DNA from: Maritimibacter sp. HL-12
GTDB lineage: Bacteria; Pseudomonadota; Alphaproteobacteria; Rhodobacterales; Rhodobacteraceae
Length of the DNA stretch: 64,000 nt
Assembly (NCBI RefSeq): GCF_900177545.1
Contig: NZ_FXBQ01000001.1
Span: 434,001 to 498,000 of the forward strand
Reading direction: 5' to 3'
Under the pieces are notes generated by a model. That model was not told the origin of the DNA. It worked only from the letters and a program-made list of their open reading frames with translations, and searched no databases. The translations under genes were made by a program, and so were the position numbers. Of this stretch, positions 1-8,793 are shown in pieces (the first letter of the stretch is position 1; every line of letters begins with the position of its first letter).

Positions 1-1377
1 CACCGCCCATGTCGCGGCAAAGCCTTCGGCACCGGCGTAGAAGCCCACCGCCTGCCCGGCGAGCCAGGCCGCGCCCAGCGCGGTGGTTTCCACCACCTTC
101 GGCCGGTCGACCGGCGCGCCGGTGATATCGGCGACGAACTGCATGGTGTAATCCGAGGCCGACATGCCGCCGTCTACCCGGAGCACCCCTTCGCCGCGTC
201 CGGCATCGGCCCACATTGCCTCCATCAGGTCGCGGGTCTGAAAGCCGACGCTTTCGAGCGCCGCGCGCGCAAACTCGTAGGGACCGGAATTGCGGGTGAT
301 CCCGAACACCGCGCCGCGCGCCTCGGCATCCCAGTAGGGCGCACCGAGCCCGGTGAAGGCGGGGACAAGGATCAACTCCTGCCCCGGATCGGCCTTGCGC
401 GCCATGCCGCCGGACTCGCTTGCCTTGCCGATGATCCCGAGCCCGTCGCGCAGCCATTGCACCACCGCTCCCGCCACGAAGATCGAGCCTTCGAGGGCAT
501 AGGTGGTCTGCCCGTCCATCTGGTAGGCGATGGTGGTGAGCAGGCGGTTTTGCGAGGTCACCGCCTCTGCCCCGGTGTTGAGCAGGGCGAAACAGCCGGT
601 GCCGTAGGTCGATTTCATCATCCCCGGCGCAAAACAGGCCTGACCGATGGTGGCGGCCTGCTGGTCACCCGCCACGCCGCGGATCGCGATCTCGCCGCCG
701 AGCAGCGTCGTGGTGCCGAAATCGCCGTCGCAATCGCGCACCTCCGGCAGCAGGCTCATCGGAACCCCGAGCCGGTCGCAGATCTCGGCGTCCCATTCGC
801 CCCGGTGGATATCATAAAGCATGGTGCGGGCCGCGTTGGTCGCGTCGGTTGCATGCACCCGGCCCTCGGTGAGCCGCCAGATCAGGTAGGTATCGACGGT
901 GCCGAAGGCGAGCCGCCCGGCCTCGGCGGCCGCGCGCGCACCCTCGACGTGATCGAGCAGCCATTTAACCTTGGTGCCGGAAAAATACGGATCGAGCAGA
1001 AGCCCGCTGCGACCGCGCACCACGTCTTCAAACCCCTCGGCGCGCAAGGACGCACAGATGTCGGAGGTGCGGCGGTCCTGCCAGACGATGGCGTTGTGGA
1101 TCGGCGTGCCGGTCTCGCGGTCCCAGATCAGCGTGGTTTCGCGCTGGTTGGTGATCCCGATGGCGGCGATACTCCCGGTGCCAACCTCTTTGGCCACCTT
1201 GCGGGCGGTGGCGAGAGTGGTTTCCCAGATCGCCTCCGGGTCGTGCTCGACCCAGCCGCTCTGCGGGTAGATCTGATCAAATTCCCGCTGGGCCTGCGCC
1301 ACCGGGGTCATCCGGGCGTCGAAGGCGATGGCGCGCGACGAGGTGGTGCCCTGGTCGATTGCAAGAATATGGCTCAT
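1..1377 (-). CDS. glpK: Glycerol kinase, C-terminal end outside the window
   Basis: ATP-dependent phosphorylation of glycerol to sn-glycerol 3-phosphate in the cytoplasm. The N-terminus [20 protein letters not shown] carries the FGGY-kinase phosphate-1 motif (DQGTTSSR). The frame stays open for 459 codons to the window edge, where the sequence matches the late family region ([10 protein letters not shown]), so about 40 residues are missing (family length near 495-500). The ATG overlaps the glpD stop in an ATGA junction, so both are co-transcribed with glpD first, and the kinase feeds its product to the dehydrogenase. No glycerol uptake gene is visible; it may lie beyond the edge. Confidence 0.95.
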   Translation of the reverse strand, partial: MSHILAIDQGTTSSRAIAFDARMTPVAQAQREFDQIYPQSGWVEHDPEAIWETTLATARKVAKEVGTGSIAAIGITNQRETTLIWDRETGTPIHNAIVWQDRRTSDICASLRAEGFEDVVRGRSGLLLDPYFSGTKVKWLLDHVEGARAAAEAGRLAFGTVDTYLIWRLTEGRVHATDATNAARTMLYDIHRGEWDAEICDRLGVPMSLLPEVRDCDGDFGTTTLLGGEIAIRGVAGDQQAATIGQACFAPGMMKSTYGTGCFALLNTGAEAVTSQNRLLTTIAYQMDGQTTYALEGSIFVAGAVVQWLRDGLGIIGKASESGGMARKADPGQELILVPAFTGLGAPYWDAEARGAVFGITRNSGPYEFARAALESVGFQTRDLMEAMWADAGRGEGVLRVDGGMSASDYTMQFVADITGAPVDRPKVVETTALGAAWLAGQAVGFYAGAEGFAATWAV

Positions 1378-2867
1378 GACCTGTCCTTCCCGGCGAGCCA
1401 GGCCGCAAGCCCGGCGATCTCGTCCTCACTCAACTTCAGCCCCAGTTTCGAGCGCCGCCAGACGATATCCTCCGCCGTCCTGGCAAATTCGTGGACCATC
1501 ATGTGGTGCACCTCCGCCGCCGTGAGCGTGGCACCGAAATCCCCGCCGAGGTCCTGCGTCGATTTCGCCGCACCGAGAATCCGCCGGGCGTCGGTACCGT
1601 AGGCCGTCACCAGCCGTCGCGCCCATGTCTCGGTCAGGAAAGGATAGTCGGCAACCAGCGCCTTGACCATCGCAGGCTTCTCGGCCCGGTCGAAATCGCC
1701 ACCGGGCAGCGCTGCCCCCGCCGTCCATGCCCCCGGCACGCCGAGCTTGTCGAGCGCCTGTTCGGCGAGGATGCGGTAGGCGGTGATCTTGCCGCCAAGC
1801 ACGGTGAGCAGCGGCGCGCCGCCCTTGTCGTCGCGCACCAGTTGGTAATCGCGGCTGGCCGAGGTGGCATCGCCGCCGCTCTCGATCAGCGGGCGCACCC
1901 CGGAGAAGCTCCAGACGATATCGGACTTCGTGACCGGCTTGGCGAGATAATCGTTCACGAAGGCGATCAGGTACTCGGTTTCGGCCTCGGAACATTCGGC
2001 ACTGGCAGGGTCGGCACCGTGCTCGGCCTCGGTGGTGCCGATCAGGGTGAAATCCTCCTCGAAGGGAATGAGGAAGACGATCCGCCCGTCGTGTCCCTGA
2101 AGGATATAGGGCTGGTCGTGGCCCTCCAACCGGGGCACCACGATATGGCTGCCGCGCACCAGCCTGAGCCCGTGGCGCGGCCCGATGTGCTCCGACAGGA
2201 GCCCGGCCCAGGGCCCGGCGGCGTTGACCAGCATCCGCGCGCGCCGGATTTCCAGAACGCCCCCCCTGTCGATCTCGATCTCCCAGTGATCGGCGTGGCG
2301 GCGCGCGGAAGTGACCTTGGCCCGGGTGAGAATTTCGGCCCCGCGTTCGCGGGCATCGCGGGCGTTTAGCACAACGAGGCGGGAATCGTCCACCCAGCCG
2401 TCAGAATACTCGAAGCCGCTGGTGAAACTGCTTTTCAGGAGCCGCCCGGCGGGGTGGGTGGTGAGGTTCACCGCCCGGCTCGCAGGCAGCCCGCCGCGGC
2501 TGGCGAGGTGATCGTAGAGAAACAGCCCCGCCCGCAGCATCCAGCGCGGGCGCAGCCCGGTGTGGTGCGGCAGCACGAAGCGCATCGGCCAGGCGATGTG
2601 CGGCAGCGCGGCAAGCAGCACCGCACGCTCGCGCAGCGCCTCGCGCACCAGCTTGAACTCATAGGTTTCAAGGTAGCGCAGGCCGCCATGGATGAGCTTG
2701 GAGGAGGCCGAAGACGTGGCCGAGGCGAGATCGCCCTGCTCGGCGAGCACCACCGATTGCCCGCGCCCCGCCGCATCACGCGCGATGGCGCAGCCGTTCA
2801 CCCCGCCGCCCGCCACGAAAAGGTCCACCATTTCCCGCTCTTCGGTCTCGCCCATGATCACTCCCAC
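1374..2867 (-). CDS. glpD: Aerobic glycerol-3-phosphate dehydrogenase
   Basis: FAD-dependent membrane-associated enzyme that oxidises sn-glycerol 3-phosphate to dihydroxyacetone phosphate and passes electrons to quinone. The FAD-binding Rossmann motif is at residues 19-25 (AGGGVNG), followed by the family block [20 protein letters not shown] near residues 48-67, and the length (497 aa) is normal for GlpD. Met codons at positions 5 and 13 are alternative starts; the one at 13 sits just before the FAD motif. It is first in a two-gene unit with glpK. No GlpR repressor gene is visible nearby. Confidence 0.95.
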   Translation of the reverse strand: MGVIMGETEEREMVDLFVAGGGVNGCAIARDAAGRGQSVVLAEQGDLASATSSASSKLIHGGLRYLETYEFKLVREALRERAVLLAALPHIAWPMRFVLPHHTGLRPRWMLRAGLFLYDHLASRGGLPASRAVNLTTHPAGRLLKSSFTSGFEYSDGWVDDSRLVVLNARDARERGAEILTRAKVTSARRHADHWEIEIDRGGVLEIRRARMLVNAAGPWAGLLSEHIGPRHGLRLVRGSHIVVPRLEGHDQPYILQGHDGRIVFLIPFEEDFTLIGTTEAEHGADPASAECSEAETEYLIAFVNDYLAKPVTKSDIVWSFSGVRPLIESGGDATSASRDYQLVRDDKGGAPLLTVLGGKITAYRILAEQALDKLGVPGAWTAGAALPGGDFDRAEKPAMVKALVADYPFLTETWARRLVTAYGTDARRILGAAKSTQDLGGDFGATLTAAEVHHMMVHEFARTAEDIVWRRSKLGLKLSEDEIAGLAAWLAGKDRS

Positions 2868-2921
2868 CTCTGCGAATCGCGGCCATAGTTACCGCTACCA
2901 TCCGGCTTCGCAACCATGCCC

Positions 2922-2950
2922 TTGGCGGGCCGTGCCCCAAAGCCTATACG
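2922..2950 (+). promoter_or_regulatory. Possible sigma70-type promoter for the cupin gene
   Basis: TTGGCG (2922-2927) and TATACG (2945-2950) are separated by 17 bp, each matching four of six consensus bases. They lie 25 bp upstream of the gene starting at 2976, in the short divergent region with glpD. This is pattern matching only. Confidence 0.35.
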
Positions 2951-2975
2951 GGTTTCAGGCAAGGAGACATGACCG

Positions 2976-3803
2976 ATGACCGACCGCAGCTATGCCACGC
3001 CGCCCGGCGGCCTGCCGCCGCAGAGCGACCTTCTGACCGGGCGGGCGGTGTTCACCGAGGCCTACGCGGTAATCCCGCGCGCGACGATGCGCGACATCGT
3101 GGTGAGCGCGCTGCCGCATTGGCGCGACACCCGGGTCTGGGTGATTGCCCGGCCGATGACGGGCTTTGCCGAAACCTTCTCGCATTATATCTGCGAAGTT
3201 GCCCCCGGCGGCGGGTCGGACCAGCCCGAGCCGAACCCGGGTGCCGAGGCGGTGCTCTTTGTCACCAGCGGCGAACTGGCGCTCGTCATCGACGGTGCCG
3301 GGCCCGAGATCATGGGGCCCGGGGGCTATGCCTACCTGCCCGCCGGTTGCGGCTGGACGCTGCACAACGCCGGCAAGGCCGCCGCCAGCTTCCACTGGAT
3401 CCGCAAGCGCTACATCCCTGCCAAGGGGATCGACGCGCCGCTGCCCTTCGTCACCAACGAGGCCAGGGTCGCGCCCACGCCGATGCCCGACACCGAGGGC
3501 CGCTGGGCCACCACCCGTTTCGTCGCGCCCGACGATCTGCGCCACGACATGCACGTGACCATCGTCACCCTCCAGCCCGGCGCGGTGATCCCGTTTCTTG
3601 AAACCCACGTCATGGAACACGGGCTTTTCGTGCTCCAGGGCAAGGGCGTCTACCGGCTCAATCGCGACTGGGTCGAGGTCGAGGCCGGCGATTACATGTG
3701 GCTCAGAGCGTTTTGCCCGCAGGCCTGCTACGCCGGCGGGCCAGAGCCGTTCCGCTACCTGCTCTACAAGGACGTGAACCGGCACGCGGGCCTCGATCTC
3801 TGA
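2976..3803 (+). CDS. allE: (S)-ureidoglycine aminohydrolase-like bicupin
   Basis: Likely Mn-dependent hydrolysis of (S)-ureidoglycine to (S)-ureidoglycolate plus ammonia in allantoin degradation. The 275-aa protein has two cupin halves (about residues 60-135 and 190-260). The second keeps a Glu/His/His/Gln metal set as E209, H211, H215 and Q249, matching the ligand pattern known for this family. An AAGGAG site (2961-2966) favours the start at 2976 over an out-of-frame ATG at 2969. No other allantoin gene (allantoinase, allantoicase, ureidoglycolate enzymes) is beside it, so it is isolated here; pathway genes may lie elsewhere. Automatic pipelines often mislabel this family as allantoicase. 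Confidence 0.85.
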   Translation: MTDRSYATPPGGLPPQSDLLTGRAVFTEAYAVIPRATMRDIVVSALPHWRDTRVWVIARPMTGFAETFSHYICEVAPGGGSDQPEPNPGAEAVLFVTSGELALVIDGAGPEIMGPGGYAYLPAGCGWTLHNAGKAAASFHWIRKRYIPAKGIDAPLPFVTNEARVAPTPMPDTEGRWATTRFVAPDDLRHDMHVTIVTLQPGAVIPFLETHVMEHGLFVLQGKGVYRLNRDWVEVEAGDYMWLRAFCPQACYAGGPEPFRYLLYKDVNRHAGLDL

Positions 3804-3931
3804 GCCGCGTCGCGATCACCCGGTCTGAAATGCGCCCACCGCCCCGCGGCCAGGGCCGAGGCTGCGCATCGCCACGGTGCATACCGCCCATCTGCCCCGG
3901 GGTTGAGATTTCGATGTTCAGGGAGAACGGC

Positions 3932-5038
3932 TCAGTCGGGGTCACCGGGGTCTCCGCCCCGAAGACGGCGTGACCGCACCGCCGCCGTGATCGCGACATG
4001 CGTGATTGAAAAGGCGACCGCGAACGCGCCCAGAGCCAACCATGCCAGCGTGACGTTGTCTTTCAGGTAAACCCCCGCGATCACCGGCATGGCCGTCATG
4101 GGAACCAGCAACAGCGTCGTGACCGGATTGGATCGCTCCCGCTTTCCGACCCCGATCACGGCGATCTCCAGCCCGCGCCGGATCTTCTGGTGCAGGTGCA
4201 TCCGATCGGGTTTCAGGACCGACTGCCCGGCAAAAAGGCGTCGGAAAATGGTATGCAAAGTGTCGGCCAGCGGCCAGAACAGGATCAGCAGGATCGACGC
4301 CGTCGACGTGTCCGGGGCGAGTTCACCCAGCCCGATTGCCAGCCAGACCAGAACATGGCCGACGCCGTAAGCCCCGGCGTCGCCCAGAAACAGGAAGGAT
4401 CTGGGCCAGTTCAGCAACAGGAATCCGGCCATGGCAGCGGCCAGAAGCAGGGACAGCGCGGAAATCTGCCCAAGGTCCGCGTCCGCCGCCACGACGGCGA
4501 TGCCGAGGGCCGACGAAATCACGACCACGGAGGACAAACCGTTCATCCCGTCAATCAGGTTGACCGAATGGCAATAGAACCCGGCAAACAGGACTGTGAT
4601 CGCGATCGCGACCAGCGGGGTCGAGAACACCGCGCCGAGCCCCGGCAGATCGGGTTCCTGGATCCAGATGCCGAGCAGCGCGATCGCCAATGCCGCCGAA
4701 AACAGTGACGCGATGAAGCGTCCCACCGGCGAGACGAAATACCCCAGGTCCTCCGCCAGACCGGCAAGGAACACAGGGGTCGTTGCCAAGAGAAGACGGA
4801 TGGTGAATTCCCCGCTCGAATGATCGCTCAGAAGAACCGACCCGATCAGGAGCCCGGCGAACACCGCGACCCCCCCGAGACGCAGCGGCTCCCCGACATG
4901 CGACGCCTGGATCGCGGACGCGTCCTTGCGGTCGCGTCCGATCCCCTCGATCGGCGCCCGCATCCGCATCAGAACAATCCCGACCACGAAGGCGATGATG
5001 AATGCCGTTGCTGCGGATGGGATCACGACGTCAAACAT
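3932..5038 (-). CDS. WecA/MraY-family sugar-phosphate transferase to polyprenyl phosphate
   Basis: Integral membrane glycosyltransferase family 4 protein of 368 aa with about ten hydrophobic segments. Such enzymes move a UDP-sugar phosphate (often GlcNAc-1-P) onto undecaprenyl phosphate to start O-antigen, capsule or exopolysaccharide synthesis. Seen motifs are NLIDGMNG (160-167), FLFLGDAGAYGVG (216-228, nucleophile-region Asp220) and DRMHLHQ (278-284). The usual paired Asp near residue 96 reads Glu96-Asp97 (GLAEDLG). The neighbours are unrelated genes on both sides, so the polysaccharide it serves is unknown. WecA-like is more likely than MraY because the His-box and short loops resemble the O-antigen branch. 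Confidence 0.8.
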   Translation of the reverse strand: MFDVVIPSAATAFIIAFVVGIVLMRMRAPIEGIGRDRKDASAIQASHVGEPLRLGGVAVFAGLLIGSVLLSDHSSGEFTIRLLLATTPVFLAGLAEDLGYFVSPVGRFIASLFSAALAIALLGIWIQEPDLPGLGAVFSTPLVAIAITVLFAGFYCHSVNLIDGMNGLSSVVVISSALGIAVVAADADLGQISALSLLLAAAMAGFLLLNWPRSFLFLGDAGAYGVGHVLVWLAIGLGELAPDTSTASILLILFWPLADTLHTIFRRLFAGQSVLKPDRMHLHQKIRRGLEIAVIGVGKRERSNPVTTLLLVPMTAMPVIAGVYLKDNVTLAWLALGAFAVAFSITHVAITAAVRSRRLRGGDPGDPD

Positions 5039-5224
5039 TCACATATCTCGGCCACATTAAACCAACGTGACGCATACTGACCTTTGCCCCTTTGCGAAAC
5101 CCCAAAACGGCGCAGCGGCGGGCGCGCGCACCCTGCGGCGCAACCCCGCGTGGTCGCCGCCCGAGCGCGCGGAAGGGCCCCTTGCGCGGAGGCCAGGTCC
5201 CGGGCCGCGCCCCGGCCGAATTGC

Positions 5225-7927
5225 TCAGGCCGGGCGGCGGAAGGCGAGGCGCATCTGCTTTTCGGTCTCGATCAGGGCGAAGAACACCGCGCCGATGCCG
5301 ACGATCATCACCCCGTCGAGGAACGGCACCGGGTGAGTGCCAAACACCGCCTGCAGCGGCGGCAGGTAGGTGATCGCGAATTGCGCCGCCACCACGATCA
5401 GCACGCAGGCCCAGACGAAGCGCGTGGCGCGCACGGCGGCCCAGGTCAGCGAGGTGGCATAGATGTTGCGGATGAAGAACAAATGGAACATCTCCAGCAC
5501 CACCAGCATGTTCATCGCCATGGTCTGCGCCAGTGCCTGATCGTAGCCCTTGTCGATCGCGAAGGCGTAGACGCCAAATACCGCGCCGAGGAACAGCGTC
5601 GAGACCATCACGATATGCCAGACCAGTTCGCCGGTGAGCAGCGGCTCGTTGCGCGGGCGCGGCGGGCGGCGCATCGTGCCTTTCTCCGAAGGCTCGAAGG
5701 CGAGCGCGATGCCCAGCGTGATCGCGGTGATCAGGTTGACCCAGAGGATCTGCACCGCGGTGATCGGCAGCGCCATGCCGAGGAACAGCGCCACGACGAT
5801 CGTCATCGCCTCGCCCGCGTTGGTGGGCAGGGTCCAGCTGATCACCTTCTTGATGTTGTCGTAGACCGTCCGGCCCTCGCGCACGGCGGCGGCGATCGAG
5901 GCGAAGTTGTCGTCGGCCAGAACCAGTTCGGCGGCCTCCTTGGCGGCCTCGCTGCCCTTCCGGCCCATGGCGATGCCTGCGTCGGCGCGCTTGAGCGCAG
6001 GGGCGTCGTTCACCCCGTCGCCGGTCATCGCCACGGTCAGGCCGCGCGCCTGCAGCGCCTCGACGAGCCGCAGCTTGTGCTCGGGCGAGGTGCGCGCGAA
6101 GACATCCGTGGTGAGCACCGCCTCGGCCAGATCGCCCGCGTCCATCGCCTCGATATCGGCACCGGTGAGCACGTCGTCGCTGTTCTGCAGGCCGATGCGC
6201 GCGGCAATGGCGCGCGCGGTGGCGGCATGGTCGCCGGTGATCATCTTCACCCGGATGCCCGCGGCAAGGCACTCGGCCACCGCCTTGATCGCCTCCTCGC
6301 GCGGCGGGTCGATCAACCCGACGAGGCCGATCAGCGTCAGCGTGCCCTCGAGATCGGCGGCATTGAGCACGGTCTTTTCCTGCGCAACCTCGCAGACCGC
6401 CACGGCGATCACCCGCTGGCCCTCGCCCGCGAGGTCTTCGACCCGCTCGGCCCAGGCGTCGCGGTCGAGCGGCGCGGTGCCGCCGTCCGACGCACGCTGG
6501 CCCCCGCACAGGCCCAGAACCACCTCGGGGGCACCCTTGACATGGATGCAGGCGGTGCCGTCGTGGTCATGGTGCAGCGTTGCCATGTAGCGGTGCGCGG
6601 CATCGAAGGGGATGGCATCGGTGCGCGCCCAGTCGGCGAAGGGTTCAGACCCGTCGCCGGTGATCTTGCCCGCGAGCGCCATCAGCGCGCCCTCCATCGG
6701 GTCGCCCTCGACACGCCAGCCGCTCTCGTGACCGTGCAGCGAGGCATCGTTGCACAAGGCCGCGGCCCGGGCAAACTCGGTCAGCACCGCGTGGTCGGCG
6801 GGGTTCACATCCGCATCGCGCCAGCGCACCGCGCCTTCGGGGGCATAGCCGTTGCCGCCCACCGAATAGATGTGTTCGGCGGCGGCAAGCGAGGCCACCA
6901 TCATCTCGTTGCGGGTGAGGGTGCCGGTCTTGTCGGAGCAGATCACCGAGACCGAGCCCAGCGTTTCGATCGCGGGCAGGCGGCGGACGATGGCATTGCG
7001 CCGGGCCATCGCCTGTACCCCCACCGCCAGCGTGATCGTGAGCACGGCCGGCAGCCCTTCGGGAATCGCCGCGACCGAAAGCCCGACAACCGCCATGAAC
7101 AATTCGCCGAATTCCATGTGGGTGACAAAGTAGCCCCAGGCCATCAGGCTGGCCGCGATGATCAGGATGAACACGGTGAGCCACCTGGCAAAGATGTCCA
7201 TCTGGTGCACGAGCGGGGTGGTGAGGGTTTCCACCTGCGAAAGCAGGCCGCTGATCCGGCCGATCTCGGTTTCGCCAGCGGTGGCGACCACCACGCCCCG
7301 CCCTGCCCCGGCGGCAACGAGGGTGCCGGAAAACATCATCGGCGCGCGATCACCGAGCGGGGCATCTTCCGCCACCGCGCCGAGGGTCTTGTCGACCGGC
7401 ACCGATTCGCCGGTGAGGATTGCCTCCTCGACCTTCAGCCCGCGCGCCTCGATCAGCCGCAGATCGGCCGGCACCCGGTCGCCGGCCTCGACCAGCACGA
7501 CATCGCCGGGCACGAGATCGACGGCATCGACGCTCACCCGCCGGCCGTCGCGCAGCACCGCCGAGCGCGGCGCGAGCATGCCGCGGATCGCCGCCATGGC
7601 TTCCTCGGCCTTGCCTTCCTGGATGAAGCCGATGATCGCGTTGACGATCACCACGGCGAGGATCACGCCGGTGTCGATCCAGTGCGCCAGCGCCGCGGTG
7701 ACGGCGGCGGCGAAGAGCAGGACGTAGATCAGCACGTTGTGGAACTGCAAAAGGAAGCGGACGATGGCGCTGCGTTTCGGCGGCTCGGGCAGCGCGTTCG
7801 GACCATAGCGCTCACGGCGCGCAGCAACCTCTACCCCGGTCAAACCCTTCGCCGTCGTCTCCAGCGCCGCGAGCGTCTCCTCGGGGGTCGCGGCGTGATA
7901 GACGGTTTGCGCCCGTGACGTGGTCAT
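5225..7927 (-). CDS. Cation-transporting P-type ATPase (P2-type)
   Basis: ATP-driven cation pump of 900 aa in the cytoplasmic membrane. An N-terminal cation-ATPase domain (about 10-75) precedes the actuator motif TGES (172-175), the membrane motif PEGLP (289-293) of P2 pumps, the phosphorylation site DKTGTLT with Asp332, the hinge GDGVNDAP, and a C-terminal membrane block. There is no N-terminal heavy-metal domain and no CPC motif, so Ca2+, Na+ or another hard cation is more likely than Cu or Zn. It appears monocistronic: about 185 bp separates it from the next minus-strand gene. The exact ion cannot be fixed from the sequence alone. Confidence 0.92.
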   Translation of the reverse strand: MTTSRAQTVYHAATPEETLAALETTAKGLTGVEVAARRERYGPNALPEPPKRSAIVRFLLQFHNVLIYVLLFAAAVTAALAHWIDTGVILAVVIVNAIIGFIQEGKAEEAMAAIRGMLAPRSAVLRDGRRVSVDAVDLVPGDVVLVEAGDRVPADLRLIEARGLKVEEAILTGESVPVDKTLGAVAEDAPLGDRAPMMFSGTLVAAGAGRGVVVATAGETEIGRISGLLSQVETLTTPLVHQMDIFARWLTVFILIIAASLMAWGYFVTHMEFGELFMAVVGLSVAAIPEGLPAVLTITLAVGVQAMARRNAIVRRLPAIETLGSVSVICSDKTGTLTRNEMMVASLAAAEHIYSVGGNGYAPEGAVRWRDADVNPADHAVLTEFARAAALCNDASLHGHESGWRVEGDPMEGALMALAGKITGDGSEPFADWARTDAIPFDAAHRYMATLHHDHDGTACIHVKGAPEVVLGLCGGQRASDGGTAPLDRDAWAERVEDLAGEGQRVIAVAVCEVAQEKTVLNAADLEGTLTLIGLVGLIDPPREEAIKAVAECLAAGIRVKMITGDHAATARAIAARIGLQNSDDVLTGADIEAMDAGDLAEAVLTTDVFARTSPEHKLRLVEALQARGLTVAMTGDGVNDAPALKRADAGIAMGRKGSEAAKEAAELVLADDNFASIAAAVREGRTVYDNIKKVISWTLPTNAGEAMTIVVALFLGMALPITAVQILWVNLITAITLGIALAFEPSEKGTMRRPPRPRNEPLLTGELVWHIVMVSTLFLGAVFGVYAFAIDKGYDQALAQTMAMNMLVVLEMFHLFFIRNIYATSLTWAAVRATRFVWACVLIVVAAQFAITYLPPLQAVFGTHPVPFLDGVMIVGIGAVFFALIETEKQMRLAFRRPA

Positions 7928-8159
7928 GTCAGTGCTTCCCTTCGTCTGCCTTGGCCTCGCACAAGATCGGGCAAACGCGGGTCAAGCCGTTGATGAAAGG
8001 GGATTAACCCCGCACAACAACAGCACCTGAGCGCCCGCGCCCGGCCTCGTCTTTGCGCATGGATGGTAGCGATTCCACGCATCCGGGGCCAGCGAATCCG
8101 GACCCGTCGCAACCGATTTCATCCTCGGCCCGGCGGCACCCCGGCACCCTTCGCAGGTT

Positions 8160-8648
8160 TCAGCGTTGGGCGGCAATCTCGGGCCCGGAACAGGGCTCGC
8201 CCGCACCCAGCCTGTCGGCGGCGCGGAAGATGTCGTCGAGCATGCAGTTGCCCTTGGTCAGGTCTTCGAGGGTAACGAGGTCCATCTCGTGGTAGAAGGC
8301 TTCGAGCGCGCGCCGGATCGCGCTGCGCAACCGGCAGGCAGTGACCAGCGGGCAGGTGTTGGTTTCGGGCGCGAAACATTCGGTGAAGGGCACGTCCGCC
8401 TCGAACAGCCGGAACACCGCGCCGATGTTGATCGACCTCGGCGGGCGCGCCAGCCGCACCCCGCCGAGCCGCCCGCGCGTGGCGTGAACGAAGCCCTTCG
8501 CGTGCAGCGCGTTGATCACCTGTGCAAGGTGGTTGGCGGAGGAATTGCAGGCCCGCGCGATATCGGCGGAGCGCACGGTTTCGCCATGATGAACGCCGCA
8601 ATACATCAGCGCGCGGATCGCGAGGTTGGTTCGGGTTGTCAGGCGCAA
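8160..8648 (-). CDS. Rrf2-family regulator, NsrR-like iron-sulfur sensor
   Basis: Winged-helix transcription factor with the Rrf2 start RLTTRTNLAIRALMYCG and three cysteines in an NsrR-type spacing (ECF...NTCPLVTACRL) that would bind an Fe-S cluster sensing NO or redox. A TTG start at 8648 (162 aa) is proposed because AGGAAA lies 8-9 bp upstream and the protein then begins at the conserved helix. An upstream ATG at 8732 would add 28 residues that do not look like the family and would put the coding region over the FNR-like site at 8706-8719. It is divergent from cydDC, so control of cytochrome bd assembly genes is a reasonable guess. NsrR is favoured over IscR/RirA from the Cys spacing, but not proven. 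Confidence 0.82.
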   Translation of the reverse strand: MRLTTRTNLAIRALMYCGVHHGETVRSADIARACNSSANHLAQVINALHAKGFVHATRGRLGGVRLARPPRSINIGAVFRLFEADVPFTECFAPETNTCPLVTACRLRSAIRRALEAFYHEMDLVTLEDLTKGNCMLDDIFRAADRLGAGEPCSGPEIAAQR

Positions 8649-8705
8649 AGGGCATTTCCTGCTGGTCGGTTTGCGACAAAGAAGCACGGCACGCACCTCT
8701 TGTAA

Positions 8706-8758
8706 CTGATCTAGATCAGGCCACATGGGCAAGTCGATCCCTATATTCTGTATTAGGG
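8706..8758 (+). promoter_or_regulatory. FNR-type class II promoter for cydDC plus an inverted repeat over the -10
   Basis: CTGATCTAGATCAG (8706-8719) is a perfect 14-bp palindrome containing the FNR core TGAT-N4-ATCA (full consensus TTGAT-N4-ATCAA). Its centre is at 8712.5. TATATT (8742-8747, five of six to TATAAT) sits exactly where the -10 falls in an FNR class II promoter centred at -41.5 (predicted +1 near 8754). A second inverted repeat, CCCTA-N10-TAGGG (8739-8758), spans the -10 and start, and could be the operator of the divergent Rrf2-type regulator. Site identities are inferred from pattern. Confidence 0.6.
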
Positions 8759-8793
8759 ATGCAGATTAAAACGCCGGTGAGGAGGGAAATCGC

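Noticed and set aside
5084-7918. Very long open frame on the plus strand opposite the P-type ATPase
   Set aside because: High-GC codon bias keeps the antisense frame open. Its product is low-complexity in Arg/His/Gly with no domain, whereas the minus strand has all P-type ATPase motifs.
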